This document shows positions 1 to 8,123 of a stretch of DNA of 64,000 nucleotides, in pieces. The position numbers were made by a program, and so were the translations under genes. The stretch's first letter is position 1; each line of letters starts with the position of its first letter. The DNA is from Streptomyces vilmorinianum. GTDB lineage: Bacteria; Actinomycetota; Actinomycetes; Streptomycetales; Streptomycetaceae. Below the pieces are notes generated by a model that had not been told where the DNA came from, ran no database searches, and was given only the letters and a program-made list of their open reading frames with translations. The stretch spans positions 3,924,001-3,988,000 of the forward strand of contig NZ_CP040244.1 of the NCBI RefSeq assembly GCF_005517195.1. Reading direction: 5' to 3'.

Positions 1-155
1 ACGACCTGGCGGCGGCCGCCCGCACCTGCAAGCGGGTGGTGCTCCTGAACCGAACGGTCGTCGCCGAGGGCGGCCCCGGTCTCCTCGCCGATCCGCAGCA
101 GATGCTGCGGGCCTTCGGTCTCGACCGGGCGATCCGTCCGGAGGCGGTCGCATGA
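1..155 (+). CDS. C-terminal end of a metal ABC transporter ATPase (partial)
   Basis: Only the last 50 or so codons are present; the gene begins before the window. The readable tail (…RTCKRVVLLNRTVVAEGGP…) has the layout seen at the end of ZnuC/MntB-type ATP-binding subunits, where the H-loop region is followed by a strand carrying 'LLNRxVVAxG' and a short helical tail. The stop codon overlaps the ATG of the next gene (ATGA), a membrane permease of the metal ABC family, so the two are translationally coupled subunits of one importer. The ATPase motifs themselves lie outside the window, so the call rests on the tail and the neighbour. Confidence 0.75.
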   Translation, partial: DLAAAARTCKRVVLLNRTVVAEGGPGLLADPQQMLRAFGLDRAIRPEAVA

Positions 156-1033
156 GCGAGCTGCTGGCCTTCTTCACCGACCCGTGGCAGCTGCCGTTCA
201 TGCGGCGCGCCTTCGCGGTCGCCGCGATCGTCGGCCTGGTGTGCGGGGTCGTGGGGGTCTACGTGGTCCTGCGCGGCATGGCGTTCATCGGCGACGCGGT
301 GGCCCACTCGGCCTTCCCCGGGGTGGCGCTCGCGTACGCCTTCGAGGGCAATCTGCTCCTCGGCGGCGCGGCGGCCGGGGCGACGACGGCGGTCCTCATC
401 GCCTTCGTCTCCCAGAACCGCCGGCTGAAGGAGGACACCGTCATCGGTGTCTTCTTCGCCTTCGCGTTCGGCCTCGGCATCGTGCTCGTGTCGACGCGGG
501 ACAGCTGGACCACGGATCTGTCCTCGTTCCTCTTCGGCCAGGTCCTCGCGGTCGACTCCTCCGACGTCTGGCGGGTCGCGGGCATCGGCGCGGTCCTCGT
601 CGCCGTCGTCCTGGCGCTGCGCAAGGAGCTGGTCGCCGTCAGCCTCGACCGCGAGACGGCCAGGGCGGCCGGGCTGCCCGTCCTCCCGCTCGACCTGACG
701 CTGTACTGCGTGGTGACCGCCACGATCGTCATGTCGCTGGAGGCGGTCGGCAACATCCTCGTCCTGGCCCTGCTGATCACCCCGGCGGCGACGGCCCGGC
801 TCCTGACGGAGCGTCTGTGGGCGATGACGCTGCTCGCCTCGGCGATCGGCTGCGCCGGCAGCCTCGCCGGCCTGTACGTGAGTTACGCCTACGACCTCGC
901 GGCCGGCGGATCGGTCGTCGTCGTGCTCACCGCCCTGTTCGCGCTGGTCTGGCTCCTCGCACCACGCCACGGCCTCGCGGCACGCCTGAAACCCGCCACC
1001 AGGACCTCGACCACGGCCTCGACCGCCGCATAG
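152..1033 (+). CDS. Metal ABC transporter permease (ZnuB/MntB/AztB family)
   Basis: 293-residue, strongly hydrophobic membrane protein of the ABC-3 family, which forms the channel of zinc, manganese or iron importers. Family landmarks are the N-terminal 'PFMRRAF' amphipathic start, the first helices ending in 'LRGMAFIGDAVAHSAFPG', and later 'SLEAVGNILVLALLITPAATARLL', the conserved cytoplasmic loop that contacts the ATPase. About eight to nine helices can be drawn. The ATG overlaps the stop of the upstream ATPase. The substrate-binding protein is not in view. The gene sits 45 bp before a second, peptide/opine-type importer, so the region as a whole is devoted to uptake. Which metal is carried cannot be read from the sequence; the zinc suggestion comes from the Zur-like box at 6559. 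Confidence 0.88.
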   Translation: MSELLAFFTDPWQLPFMRRAFAVAAIVGLVCGVVGVYVVLRGMAFIGDAVAHSAFPGVALAYAFEGNLLLGGAAAGATTAVLIAFVSQNRRLKEDTVIGVFFAFAFGLGIVLVSTRDSWTTDLSSFLFGQVLAVDSSDVWRVAGIGAVLVAVVLALRKELVAVSLDRETARAAGLPVLPLDLTLYCVVTATIVMSLEAVGNILVLALLITPAATARLLTERLWAMTLLASAIGCAGSLAGLYVSYAYDLAAGGSVVVVLTALFALVWLLAPRHGLAARLKPATRTSTTASTAA

Positions 1034-1078
1034 CGAGATGAACGGCCCAGGAGGGCCCGAAGGAGGGGACGCAGCACC

Positions 1079-2767
1079 ATGTCCAGGACCCTGAGGCCGA
1101 TCACGGCGGCCATGGTGACGGCCGCCTGCGCCGCCGCGTTGCTGGTCGGGTGCGGCGGCCCGTCCGGCCCCGACCGCGGGGCGCGGGGCGCACCGGCCGC
1201 GCGCGGCGAGCAGGACATCAACGCCCGGCCCGTCGAGGCGCTGCGCGACGGAGGCGCACTGCGCGTACCGGTGGACGCGCTGCCCACCAATTACAACCCT
1301 GTCCAGGTCAACGGTGCCCGCGTGGTGACCTGGCAGCTGGCCGAGGCGATCCTGCCGAGCGCCTTCACGGAGGCGCCGAACGGCGAACACGCCCTGAACA
1401 AGGCGTTCTTCACCTCGGCCAGGCTGACCTCGACGTCGCCGCAGGTCATCACGTACACCCTCGCGGACCGGGCGGTCTGGAGCAACGGCCGGCCCCTCAC
1501 CTGGGAGGACCTGCGCGGCCAGTGGCAGGCGCTGAGCGGCCGGGACACGGCGTACGAGGGGTACAGCGACGTCGGGTACGCGGACATCGTGTCGGTCGAG
1601 CGGGGCGCCTCGGACAAGGTGGCCGTGGTCACGCTGCGCAGGCCGTTCGCGGAGTGGCAGGGGCTGTTCCGCCCGCTGGTGCCCAAGGAGCTGACGGCGT
1701 CGGCGCGTTCCTTCAACAAGGGCTGGCTGGAGGCGCCGTCGGTCACCTCGGGTCCCTTCGCCGTCGAGCGGATCGACCGGACCGGGAAGACCGTCACGCT
1801 GCGGCGCAACGCCTCGTGGTGGGCGCGCCGGCCTCCTCTGGACCAGGTCGTGCTGCGGGTCCTCGACCCGGCCGCCCGCGCCGACGAGCTGGCCAACCGG
1901 GGCATCGACGTCTATCCCATCGGCGCGGACCTCGATCTGTTCACCCGGGCGCGGGACATGCCGGGGGTGGAGATCCGGCAGGCGCCCGAGCGGCTGGCCG
2001 GGCAGCTCACCTTCAACGGGGCCGCGGGCGCCCCGCTCGCCGAGGAGCCGCTGCGCCGGGCCGTCGCCCAGGCCGTGGACCCGAAAGCGATCACCGACGC
2101 GCTCGTCGGCCGGATCGTCCCCGGGGCGAAGCCCGTCGGCCATCACATTCTGCCGCCGGGCGACCCCGGCTACCGGGACAACTCCGCGACGCTGCCCTTC
2201 GACGCGGCGGCCGCCGGCCGGGAGCTCGACCGCCTGGGCTGGAAGCCGAACGGCCCCTACCGGGAGCGCGACGGCCGCAGGCTCTCCCTGCGGCTGATCG
2301 GTCAAGCCACGCCCGTGGGACGCACGGTCACCGGCCTCGTCACCGAGCAGCTGCGGGCCGTCGGCATCGAGGCGCGCACGCGGACCGTGCCGCTGGAGAA
2401 CTTCTACGACGGGTACCTGCTGCCGGGGAACTTCGATCTCATCGCGTTCGAGTGGACGAAGTCGGCCTCGCCGTTCGCGCACGACCGGCCGGTGTTCCAG
2501 AAGCCGAAGGGCGACGACTTCGGCAGCAACTTCGGGCGGATCCATGTGCCCGGGATCGACGAGCTGTACGACCGGGGTCTGGCCGAGCTCGACGCCGGCA
2601 AGCGGCGCGAGATCGCGAACCGGATCGACGTACTGGCCTGGAAGCATGCGCACCACCTGCCGCTCTACGCCGGCTCCGGCGCGTACGCGGTCCGTGCGGA
2701 GCTCGCGAACTACGGGGCGCGGGGCCTGGGTTCGTACGGTTTCGAGAGCGCCGGGTTCCTGAAGTGA
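1079..2767 (+). CDS. Family 5 ABC substrate-binding lipoprotein (peptide/nickel/opine type)
   Basis: 562 residues with a lipoprotein signal peptide: a positively charged N-terminus, a hydrophobic stretch and the lipobox 'LLVGC', with the lipidated cysteine at residue 25. The rest is a typical SBP family 5 protein (OppA/DppA/NikA/CntA type, usually 500-600 residues), including 'YTLADRAVWSNGRPLTWEDL' near the front and the 'EPLRRAVAQAVDPKAI' helix in the middle. It would bind a small peptide or metal chelate outside the membrane and deliver it to the two permeases that follow. A strong ribosome site (AAGGAGG) lies about 10 bp before the ATG. In staphylopine-type systems this family imports metal-opine complexes, and the biosynthetic operon downstream makes a similar role plausible here; that is inference. 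Confidence 0.87.
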   Translation: MSRTLRPITAAMVTAACAAALLVGCGGPSGPDRGARGAPAARGEQDINARPVEALRDGGALRVPVDALPTNYNPVQVNGARVVTWQLAEAILPSAFTEAPNGEHALNKAFFTSARLTSTSPQVITYTLADRAVWSNGRPLTWEDLRGQWQALSGRDTAYEGYSDVGYADIVSVERGASDKVAVVTLRRPFAEWQGLFRPLVPKELTASARSFNKGWLEAPSVTSGPFAVERIDRTGKTVTLRRNASWWARRPPLDQVVLRVLDPAARADELANRGIDVYPIGADLDLFTRARDMPGVEIRQAPERLAGQLTFNGAAGAPLAEEPLRRAVAQAVDPKAITDALVGRIVPGAKPVGHHILPPGDPGYRDNSATLPFDAAAAGRELDRLGWKPNGPYRERDGRRLSLRLIGQATPVGRTVTGLVTEQLRAVGIEARTRTVPLENFYDGYLLPGNFDLIAFEWTKSASPFAHDRPVFQKPKGDDFGSNFGRIHVPGIDELYDRGLAELDAGKRREIANRIDVLAWKHAHHLPLYAGSGAYAVRAELANYGARGLGSYGFESAGFLK

Positions 2768-3768
2768 GGCGGGCGGTGAGCGCGACGGCCGTCCACCTGG
2801 CGCGACGGCTCGCCTGGCGGCTGGGGCTGTGTCTGGCCGCCACCCTCACCGCGTATCTGCTGGCCTCCCTCAGCTTCGACCCGCTCGCGGAGCTGAGGGG
2901 GCACCAGCCGCGGCCGCCGCAGGCCGTCATCGACGCGCGGGCGCACCGCCTGGGGCTCGACACTCCCCTGCCGGCGCGCTTCCTGGACTGGCTGGCCGGG
3001 GTGCCGCGGGGCGACTTCGGGGAGACGGTCGGCGGGCAGCGGGTCGCGGACGAGCTCTGGCGCCGCTGCGGCACCAGCGTCCGGCTGTTCCTCGCGGGGA
3101 GTCTGCTCGCGATGGCCGCCGGGGTGGTGGTCGGGGTGTGGAACGCGCTGCGCAGCGGCCGGGTGAGCGACGGGGTGTCGCTGGTCGGCTCGCTCGTGCT
3201 GCTCTCGGTGCCGGTGTTCGTCCTGGGGACGGTCCTGAAGATGGCCTGGTTGCCGGTCAACGAGGCCGCCGGTACCCAGCTGTTGTACTTCTCCGCCGAG
3301 ACCACGCCCGGTGCGGACCTGACCGGGTGGGCGGCGGTCGGCGACCGGCTGCGGCATCTGGCGCTGCCGACGCTGGCCGTGGCGCTGCCGCAGGCCGCCT
3401 TCTACAGCCGCTACCAGCGGGCGGCGATGCTCGACGTGCTCGGCAGCGACTTCCTCCGGGCGGCGCGGGCGAAGGGCCTGCGGCGCGGGACCGCGGTGGT
3501 GCGGCACGGCGTCCGGATGGCGTTGATCCCGATGGTCACCCTGTTCTCGTTCACCTTCGGGCTGCATCTGACGGGCGGGGTGTTCACCGAGCGGATCTTC
3601 GGCTGGAACGGCATGGGCGACTGGCTGCTCACCGGAATTCACGAGCAGGACGCCACCGTCGTCGCCACGGTCACGCTCTTCATCGCCGTCCTCGTCGTTC
3701 TGGCGGGGTGGCTCGGCGACGCGCTGCTTGCCGTGCTGGATCCGCGGATACGGAGGGCGGCCTCGTGA
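2764..3768 (+). CDS. Peptide/opine ABC transporter permease, DppB-type
   Basis: 334 residues if the GTG at 2764, which overlaps the lipoprotein stop codon, is used; a second GTG at 2776 is also possible. It has an N-terminal helix, the DppB-type hydrophobic bundle with 'SLLAMAAGVVVGVWNALRSG', and the conserved coupling loop 'RAARAKGLRRGTAVVRHGVR' near residue 245 that touches the ATPase. The long periplasmic region after helix 1 ('RAHRLGLDTPLPARFLDWL') is characteristic of the first permease in family 5 importers. It ends in a GTGA overlap with the second permease. Confidence 0.87.
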   Translation: MRRAVSATAVHLARRLAWRLGLCLAATLTAYLLASLSFDPLAELRGHQPRPPQAVIDARAHRLGLDTPLPARFLDWLAGVPRGDFGETVGGQRVADELWRRCGTSVRLFLAGSLLAMAAGVVVGVWNALRSGRVSDGVSLVGSLVLLSVPVFVLGTVLKMAWLPVNEAAGTQLLYFSAETTPGADLTGWAAVGDRLRHLALPTLAVALPQAAFYSRYQRAAMLDVLGSDFLRAARAKGLRRGTAVVRHGVRMALIPMVTLFSFTFGLHLTGGVFTERIFGWNGMGDWLLTGIHEQDATVVATVTLFIAVLVVLAGWLGDALLAVLDPRIRRAAS

Positions 3769-4661
3769 CCACGGCGAGATCGGCGCCGGCTTCGCCGCCG
3801 GTCTCCGTGCCGGCTTCCGTTCCGGCTTCCGTACCGGCCCGGCTGGTGCGCAGTCCGCTCGCGCTCTGCGGCGCGGTCCTGCTGCTGTTCCTGGCCGGCG
3901 CGGCGGTCGTGGGGCCGTGGCTGTGGCCGTACGACCACGTCACCCAGGACCCGGGCGCGGCCCTGCTGCCGCCGTCCGCCGACCACTGGCTCGGTACGGC
4001 GCGGCTCGGCGAGGACGTCCTCGCGCAGTGCCTGAGGGGGCTGCAGAAGTCCCTGGTCATCGGGCTGCTCGTGGCCGGGCTCTCCACGCTGCTCGCGACG
4101 CTGGTCGGGCTGACGGCGGGGTACGCCGGCGGAGGGGTCGACCGGTCCCTGATGTGGGGCGTGGACATGCTCCTGGTCCTGCCGTCGTTCCTGGTGGTCG
4201 CGGTGCTCTCGCCGGCGCTGCGGGAGCGGTCCTGGCTGTGGATGGTCCTGGTCATCGCCCTCTTCCAGTGGATGCTCACGGCGCGGGTCGTCCGCGCCCG
4301 CGCGGTGGGTCTGCGCCGGCGGGAGTTCGTGACGGCGGCCCGCTTCATGGGGGCGCCGGCGGGGTGGATCCTGCGCCGGCATCTCGTACCGCATCTGGTG
4401 CCGCTGCTGGTGATCGACTGCACGCTGCACGTCGGCGCGGCGATCCTCGGCGAGGCGGGCCTGAGCTACTTCGGCTTCGGGATCCAGCCACCCGATGTGT
4501 CGCTGGGGACGCTGCTGGCCGTGGGGAGCGGTTCGGCGCTGACGTATCCGTGGGTGTTCCTGGCCCCGGTCGGCTTCCTCGTGGTGACGGTGACGGCCGT
4601 GGGGCTGCTGGGTGAGGCGCTGCGGCGCGTACTGGACGGGGAGGACGGTCATGGCGGGTGA
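3765..4661 (+). CDS. Peptide/opine ABC transporter permease, DppC-type
   Basis: 298 residues, starting at a GTG that overlaps the previous stop. After a proline/valine-rich tail with a short in-frame repeat (PASVPASVPA) come the DppC landmarks: 'YDHVTQDPGAALLPPSADHWLGT' (the 'HxxGTDxxGRD' region of the family), five or six helices, and the coupling loop 'REFVTAARFMGAPAGWILRRH'. The motif 'GAAILGEAGLSYFGFGIQPP' is diagnostic of this subfamily. It pairs with the DppB-type permease to form the importer pore, and overlaps the double ATPase gene by 11 bp. Confidence 0.88.
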   Translation: MTTARSAPASPPVSVPASVPASVPARLVRSPLALCGAVLLLFLAGAAVVGPWLWPYDHVTQDPGAALLPPSADHWLGTARLGEDVLAQCLRGLQKSLVIGLLVAGLSTLLATLVGLTAGYAGGGVDRSLMWGVDMLLVLPSFLVVAVLSPALRERSWLWMVLVIALFQWMLTARVVRARAVGLRRREFVTAARFMGAPAGWILRRHLVPHLVPLLVIDCTLHVGAAILGEAGLSYFGFGIQPPDVSLGTLLAVGSGSALTYPWVFLAPVGFLVVTVTAVGLLGEALRRVLDGEDGHGG

Positions 4662-6561
4662 GGAGGGGGCGCGGCCGCTCCTGGAGGTGACGGATCTGTC
4701 GGTCACCTTCGCCTCGGGTGCGTCGGGCATCGCGGGTACGGGGCGCGGGCGGGCGGTGCACGGGGTGGATCTGACGCTCGGGCGGGGAGAGGCGCTCGCC
4801 GTCGTGGGCCCCTCGGGTTCCGGGAAGTCGGTGACGGCCTCGGCTCTGATCGGGCTGGTGCCCGGGCGGGCGGAGGTCCGCGGGTCGGTGCGGTTCGACG
4901 GGGCTGAGCTGCTGGGCCTGCCGGACCGTGAGATGTCCCGGATCCGCGGGAGGCGGATCGGCATGGTGTTCCAGGACCCGCTGGCGGCGCTGACCCCTGT
5001 GACGGCGGTGGGCCGGCAGATCGCCGAGGCGGTACGGATCCACGGGAGGGTGCCGCGCGCGGCGGCACGGGAGCGGGCCGTCCGTCTCCTCGACCAGGTC
5101 GGGATTCCCGAGGCGGCCCGGCGGGCGCGGGCGTTTCCGCACGAGTTCTCGGGAGGGATGCGGCAGCGCGTGGCCATCGCCATGGCGATCGCCGCCGGTC
5201 CCGAGCTGCTCATCGCCGACGAGCCGACGAGCGCCCTGGACACGACCGTCCAGGCACAGATCCTCGATCTGCTGGACGACCTGCGGGAGGAGAGCGGCTG
5301 CGCGCTGCTGCTGATCACCCACGACCTGGGGGTCGTGGCCCGGTCCTGCGACCGGGTGGCGGTCATGCGCGACGGCACGCTCACCGAGCACGGCGAGGTG
5401 CGGGCGCTGCTGTCGGGTGACCGGCCGGCCGGGCCGGGCCTGGGCCAACTCCTCGATTCCACACGCCGTATGGAACGACCGGCCGTCGCGGAGCCCGCTC
5501 ATGAAGGCTCGATGGCCGGGGGGCACGTGGCGGAGCCGGGCGGCGTGCCCGTGCTGCGGGTCGAGGGGCTGAAGCGTCACTACGCGCCCCGCCGCGGGAA
5601 CCGCGGGCGCCCATTGCCGGTCCGCGCCGTGGACGGGGTGAGTCTCACCGTCCGGGAGGGCCGGGCGCTCGCGCTGCTCGGGGAGTCGGGGTGCGGGAAG
5701 ACCACCACGCTCCACGAGATCCTGCGGCTGCGTCCGCCCGCCGCCGGCCGGATCGAGGTGCTCGGCCACGACCTCGCCGCGCTGACTCCGCGTGCGCGAC
5801 GGGAGTTGAGGCACCGGATGAGCGTGGTCTTCCAGGACCCCTCGGCCTCGCTGGACCCCCGCATGCGGGTCGGTGACATCGTCGCGGAGCCGCTCGCCCT
5901 GCGCGGCGCTCCGCCCGCCGAACGCGAGCGCAGGGTCGAGGAGTTGCTGCGCCGGGTGGAGCTGCCCGTGAGCGTCGCGCAGGTCCGGCCGGGCCGGCTG
6001 TCGGGCGGACAGCGCCAGCGCGTGGCCATCGCGCGGGCGCTGTCCACCGGGCCGGAGCTGATCCTGCTCGACGAGCCGGTGTCCGCTCTCGACGTTCCCC
6101 TGCGGGCCGGGGTGATGGACCTGCTCGACGGCCTGCGCGCGGACATGGGGCTCTCCTACGTCCTGGTGTCCCACGACATCCGTCTCGTGCGCCGCTCGGC
6201 CGACGACGTGGCCGTGATGTACCTCGGGCGGGTGGTGGAGAGCGGCCCGGCCGGCGACGTGCTCGGGCGGCCCCGGCACCCGTACACCCAGGCGCTCGTC
6301 GACGCCTCGCCCACGACCGATCCGGTGCGCGAGCGCGGCCGCGACCGGGTGGTGCTGCGCGGTGATCCGCCGTCCTCGACGGGCGGGGACGCCGGCTGCG
6401 CCTTCCGGAATCGCTGCCCCCTCTTCCCCTCGCTCTCCGCGCGGGTGCGGGAGTCATGCACCGGGGAGCAGCCGCTCCTGCGGGAGGCCGATCCGGGCGC
6501 CGCCCGATACGTCGCGTGCCACGGCGCCCTCCACAAGCGGCGCACTGCATTCCTTCATTGA
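4651..6561 (+). CDS. Fused double ATPase of the peptide/opine ABC importer (DppD-DppF type)
   Basis: 636 residues with two complete ABC ATPase domains in one chain. The first (about residues 10-265) has Walker A 'GPSGSGKS', signature 'FSGGMRQRVAIAMA' and Walker B 'LLIADEPTSALD'. The second (about 290-610) has 'GESGCGKT', 'LSGGQRQRVAIARA' and 'LILLDEPVSALD'. The second domain ends with the oligopeptide-permease C-terminal extension, including 'GCAFRNRCPL', a cysteine-bearing motif seen in OppD/DppD-type subunits and thought to bind an iron-sulfur cluster in some. In most bacteria these are two genes; the fusion is common in actinobacteria. It completes a five-component importer and its stop codon lies inside the Zur-like box that precedes the biosynthetic operon. 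Confidence 0.9.
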   Translation: MAGEEGARPLLEVTDLSVTFASGASGIAGTGRGRAVHGVDLTLGRGEALAVVGPSGSGKSVTASALIGLVPGRAEVRGSVRFDGAELLGLPDREMSRIRGRRIGMVFQDPLAALTPVTAVGRQIAEAVRIHGRVPRAAARERAVRLLDQVGIPEAARRARAFPHEFSGGMRQRVAIAMAIAAGPELLIADEPTSALDTTVQAQILDLLDDLREESGCALLLITHDLGVVARSCDRVAVMRDGTLTEHGEVRALLSGDRPAGPGLGQLLDSTRRMERPAVAEPAHEGSMAGGHVAEPGGVPVLRVEGLKRHYAPRRGNRGRPLPVRAVDGVSLTVREGRALALLGESGCGKTTTLHEILRLRPPAAGRIEVLGHDLAALTPRARRELRHRMSVVFQDPSASLDPRMRVGDIVAEPLALRGAPPAERERRVEELLRRVELPVSVAQVRPGRLSGGQRQRVAIARALSTGPELILLDEPVSALDVPLRAGVMDLLDGLRADMGLSYVLVSHDIRLVRRSADDVAVMYLGRVVESGPAGDVLGRPRHPYTQALVDASPTTDPVRERGRDRVVLRGDPPSSTGGDAGCAFRNRCPLFPSLSARVRESCTGEQPLLREADPGAARYVACHGALHKRRTAFLH

Positions 6562-6587
6562 AAATGATTGTCGTTGCGTACTAGGGT
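6558..6587 (+). promoter_or_regulatory. Probable sigma-70-type promoter of the metallophore operon
   Basis: TTGAAA (6558-6563) and TAGGGT (6582-6587) are separated by 18 bp, a good match to a vegetative streptomycete promoter. The operator at 6559 lies directly over the -35 hexamer. Transcription would start near 6594 and leave a leader of about 65 bases before the first gene at 6660. The call comes from inspection only. Confidence 0.5.
6559..6573 (+). promoter_or_regulatory. Zur-type operator
   Basis: TGAAAATGATTGTCG is a 7-1-7 interrupted palindrome that matches the Streptomyces Zur box as I recall it (TGAAAATGATTTTCA) at 13 of 15 positions. It is also the only AT-rich patch for kilobases. 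It covers the last codon of the double ATPase gene and the presumed -35 element (TTGAAA, 6558-6563) of the biosynthetic operon. That is the usual position for zinc-dependent repression by Zur. Related Fur-family proteins bind similar sequences, so the metal is inferred. Confidence 0.72.
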
Positions 6588-6659
6588 CGAACAGGCCCCG
6601 CAGCGTGGTGAGTCCGCGCCGGGTCCACCCCTACGAGAGGACCGGGAGTCCGCACATTC

Positions 6660-8123
6660 ATGAGCACTCCGCTGTATCTCGCCCCACGACTCGAGCCCCG
6701 GCTCGCGTCCCTCCTCGAAGACACCGCGCTCCTCCACCGGCTCACGCGTGCGCTCGGCTCACCGCTGAACATCGTGCTGCCCGACCAGATCGCCGAGAAC
6801 GTCGGCCGGTTCCAGGAGGTCTACGACAAGCACCGGCTCGCCGGCACCGTCTACTTCGCCCACAAGGCCAACCGCTCCAGCGCGCTCGTACGGCGCCTCG
6901 CCGCCACGCCCGCCCATATCGACATCGCTTCCTTGCGCGAGCTGCAGCACGCGCTCGGCTGCGGCTTCGCGCCGGAGCGCATCATGGCGACCGGCCCGAA
7001 GAGCCCCGAGTTCCTGTGGCTGGCCGCACGCAGCGGTGTCATCGTCAACGTCGACTCCGCCGGCGAACTCCGTACGCTCGCCGCTCTCGTCGAGGAGCAC
7101 CGGCTCCCCGCCGTACGCGTCCTGCTCAGGCTGTCGGACTTCGACAGCACCGGGGTCACCGTGCTGAGCCGGCGCAGCCGCTTCGGCACACCGGCCTCCG
7201 CGGCCACCGGACTCCTCGACATCCTGGACAAGCACCGCGAGTCCCTCGACTTCCTGGGGGTCGCCTACCACCTGGACACCATCGGAGCGGCCGAGAAGGC
7301 CACCGCGTTCGAGGGCTGTCTGCGGGTGATGAACGAGTGCGCCGCCAGGGGACTTCGTCCCCGCGTGGTCGACATCGGCGGCGGCTTCGGCGTGGACTAC
7401 CTCGCCGACGGCGCGCAGTGGGAGGCGTACACCTCGGAGCTGACCAACGCGGTGCTCGGCCGGCGGCCCGCGCTGACGTGGCAGGGGCACGGGTACGGGC
7501 TGCGCAACGAAGGCGGGACGCTGCGAGGCGCGCTCGGTCTCTACCCGGCCCATCGGCCCGTGTCCGGTCCGCGCTACTTCGACGAACTCCTCGCGACGCG
7601 CGGCCAGTCGCTGGGCCGCCCGCTGGCCACGCTGCTCCTGGAGAACCTCTACGACCTGCACATCGAGCCGGGCCGCGCCCTGGTCGACCAGTGCGGTGTC
7701 GCACTCGCCCGGGTCCTGGAGGTCCGCGACACTCCGGGCGGGGACTGTTTCGTACGTCTGGAGATGAACGCCTCCGACGTCAGCCTGGAGGAGCACGGCG
7801 TCCTCATGGACCCGGTGCTCGTGCCGCGGCCCGGCGCGCACGGGGAGGACGACAGCGGGCCGGTCGGCGTGTACCTGATCGGAAACCTCTGCCTGGAGGC
7901 GGACTTCCTCACCCGTCGGCAGGTCTTCCTGCCCCGGCGCCCGGCCGTCGGCGACCTGCTCGCCTTCGCCAACACCGCCGGCTACTTCATGGATTTCAGC
8001 GCCGACCACGCGCTGCACCAGCCCATCGCCCGCAAGGTCGCCGCCTACAGGGACGGCGACAGCTGGCAGTGGTGCCTCGACGAGAACTACTGGCCCATCA
8101 CTTCCACGGGGGAAGACTGTTGA
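6660..8123 (+). CDS. Fold-type III PLP-dependent decarboxylase (DAP/ornithine decarboxylase-like, SbnH-like)
   Basis: 487 residues, alanine-racemase-fold decarboxylase. The PLP lysine is Lys69 in 'YFAHKANRS'. The glycine-rich phosphate loop is 'VDIGGGFGVDYL' near residue 240, and 'IEPGRALVDQCG' is the conserved C-terminal-domain motif that precedes the sheet domain. The family decarboxylates meso-diaminopimelate, ornithine, lysine or, in the siderophore enzyme SbnH, a citryl-diaminopropionate intermediate. The protein is longer than LysA (about 420-460 residues) and is not next to any lysine gene, so a specialised role in the metallophore pathway is likely. It is the first gene after the Zur-like box. 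Its TGA stop overlaps the TTG start of the next gene. Confidence 0.85.
   Translation: MSTPLYLAPRLEPRLASLLEDTALLHRLTRALGSPLNIVLPDQIAENVGRFQEVYDKHRLAGTVYFAHKANRSSALVRRLAATPAHIDIASLRELQHALGCGFAPERIMATGPKSPEFLWLAARSGVIVNVDSAGELRTLAALVEEHRLPAVRVLLRLSDFDSTGVTVLSRRSRFGTPASAATGLLDILDKHRESLDFLGVAYHLDTIGAAEKATAFEGCLRVMNECAARGLRPRVVDIGGGFGVDYLADGAQWEAYTSELTNAVLGRRPALTWQGHGYGLRNEGGTLRGALGLYPAHRPVSGPRYFDELLATRGQSLGRPLATLLLENLYDLHIEPGRALVDQCGVALARVLEVRDTPGGDCFVRLEMNASDVSLEEHGVLMDPVLVPRPGAHGEDDSGPVGVYLIGNLCLEADFLTRRQVFLPRRPAVGDLLAFANTAGYFMDFSADHALHQPIARKVAAYRDGDSWQWCLDENYWPITSTGEDC

Noticed and set aside
1150..2763. Long frame in register with the DppB-type permease, suggesting a longer protein
   Set aside because: The part before 2764 is an Arg/Pro-rich shadow of the lipoprotein gene. 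The permease proper starts at the overlapping GTG.
6559..6573. IdeR/DmdR iron box
   Set aside because: The iron box (TTAGGTTAGGCTAACCTAA type) is quite different. The sequence fits a Zur/Fur-family 7-1-7 site.
6660..8123. Housekeeping diaminopimelate decarboxylase (LysA)
   Set aside because: No lysine or threonine genes nearby; it heads a metal-regulated biosynthetic operon and is longer than usual.
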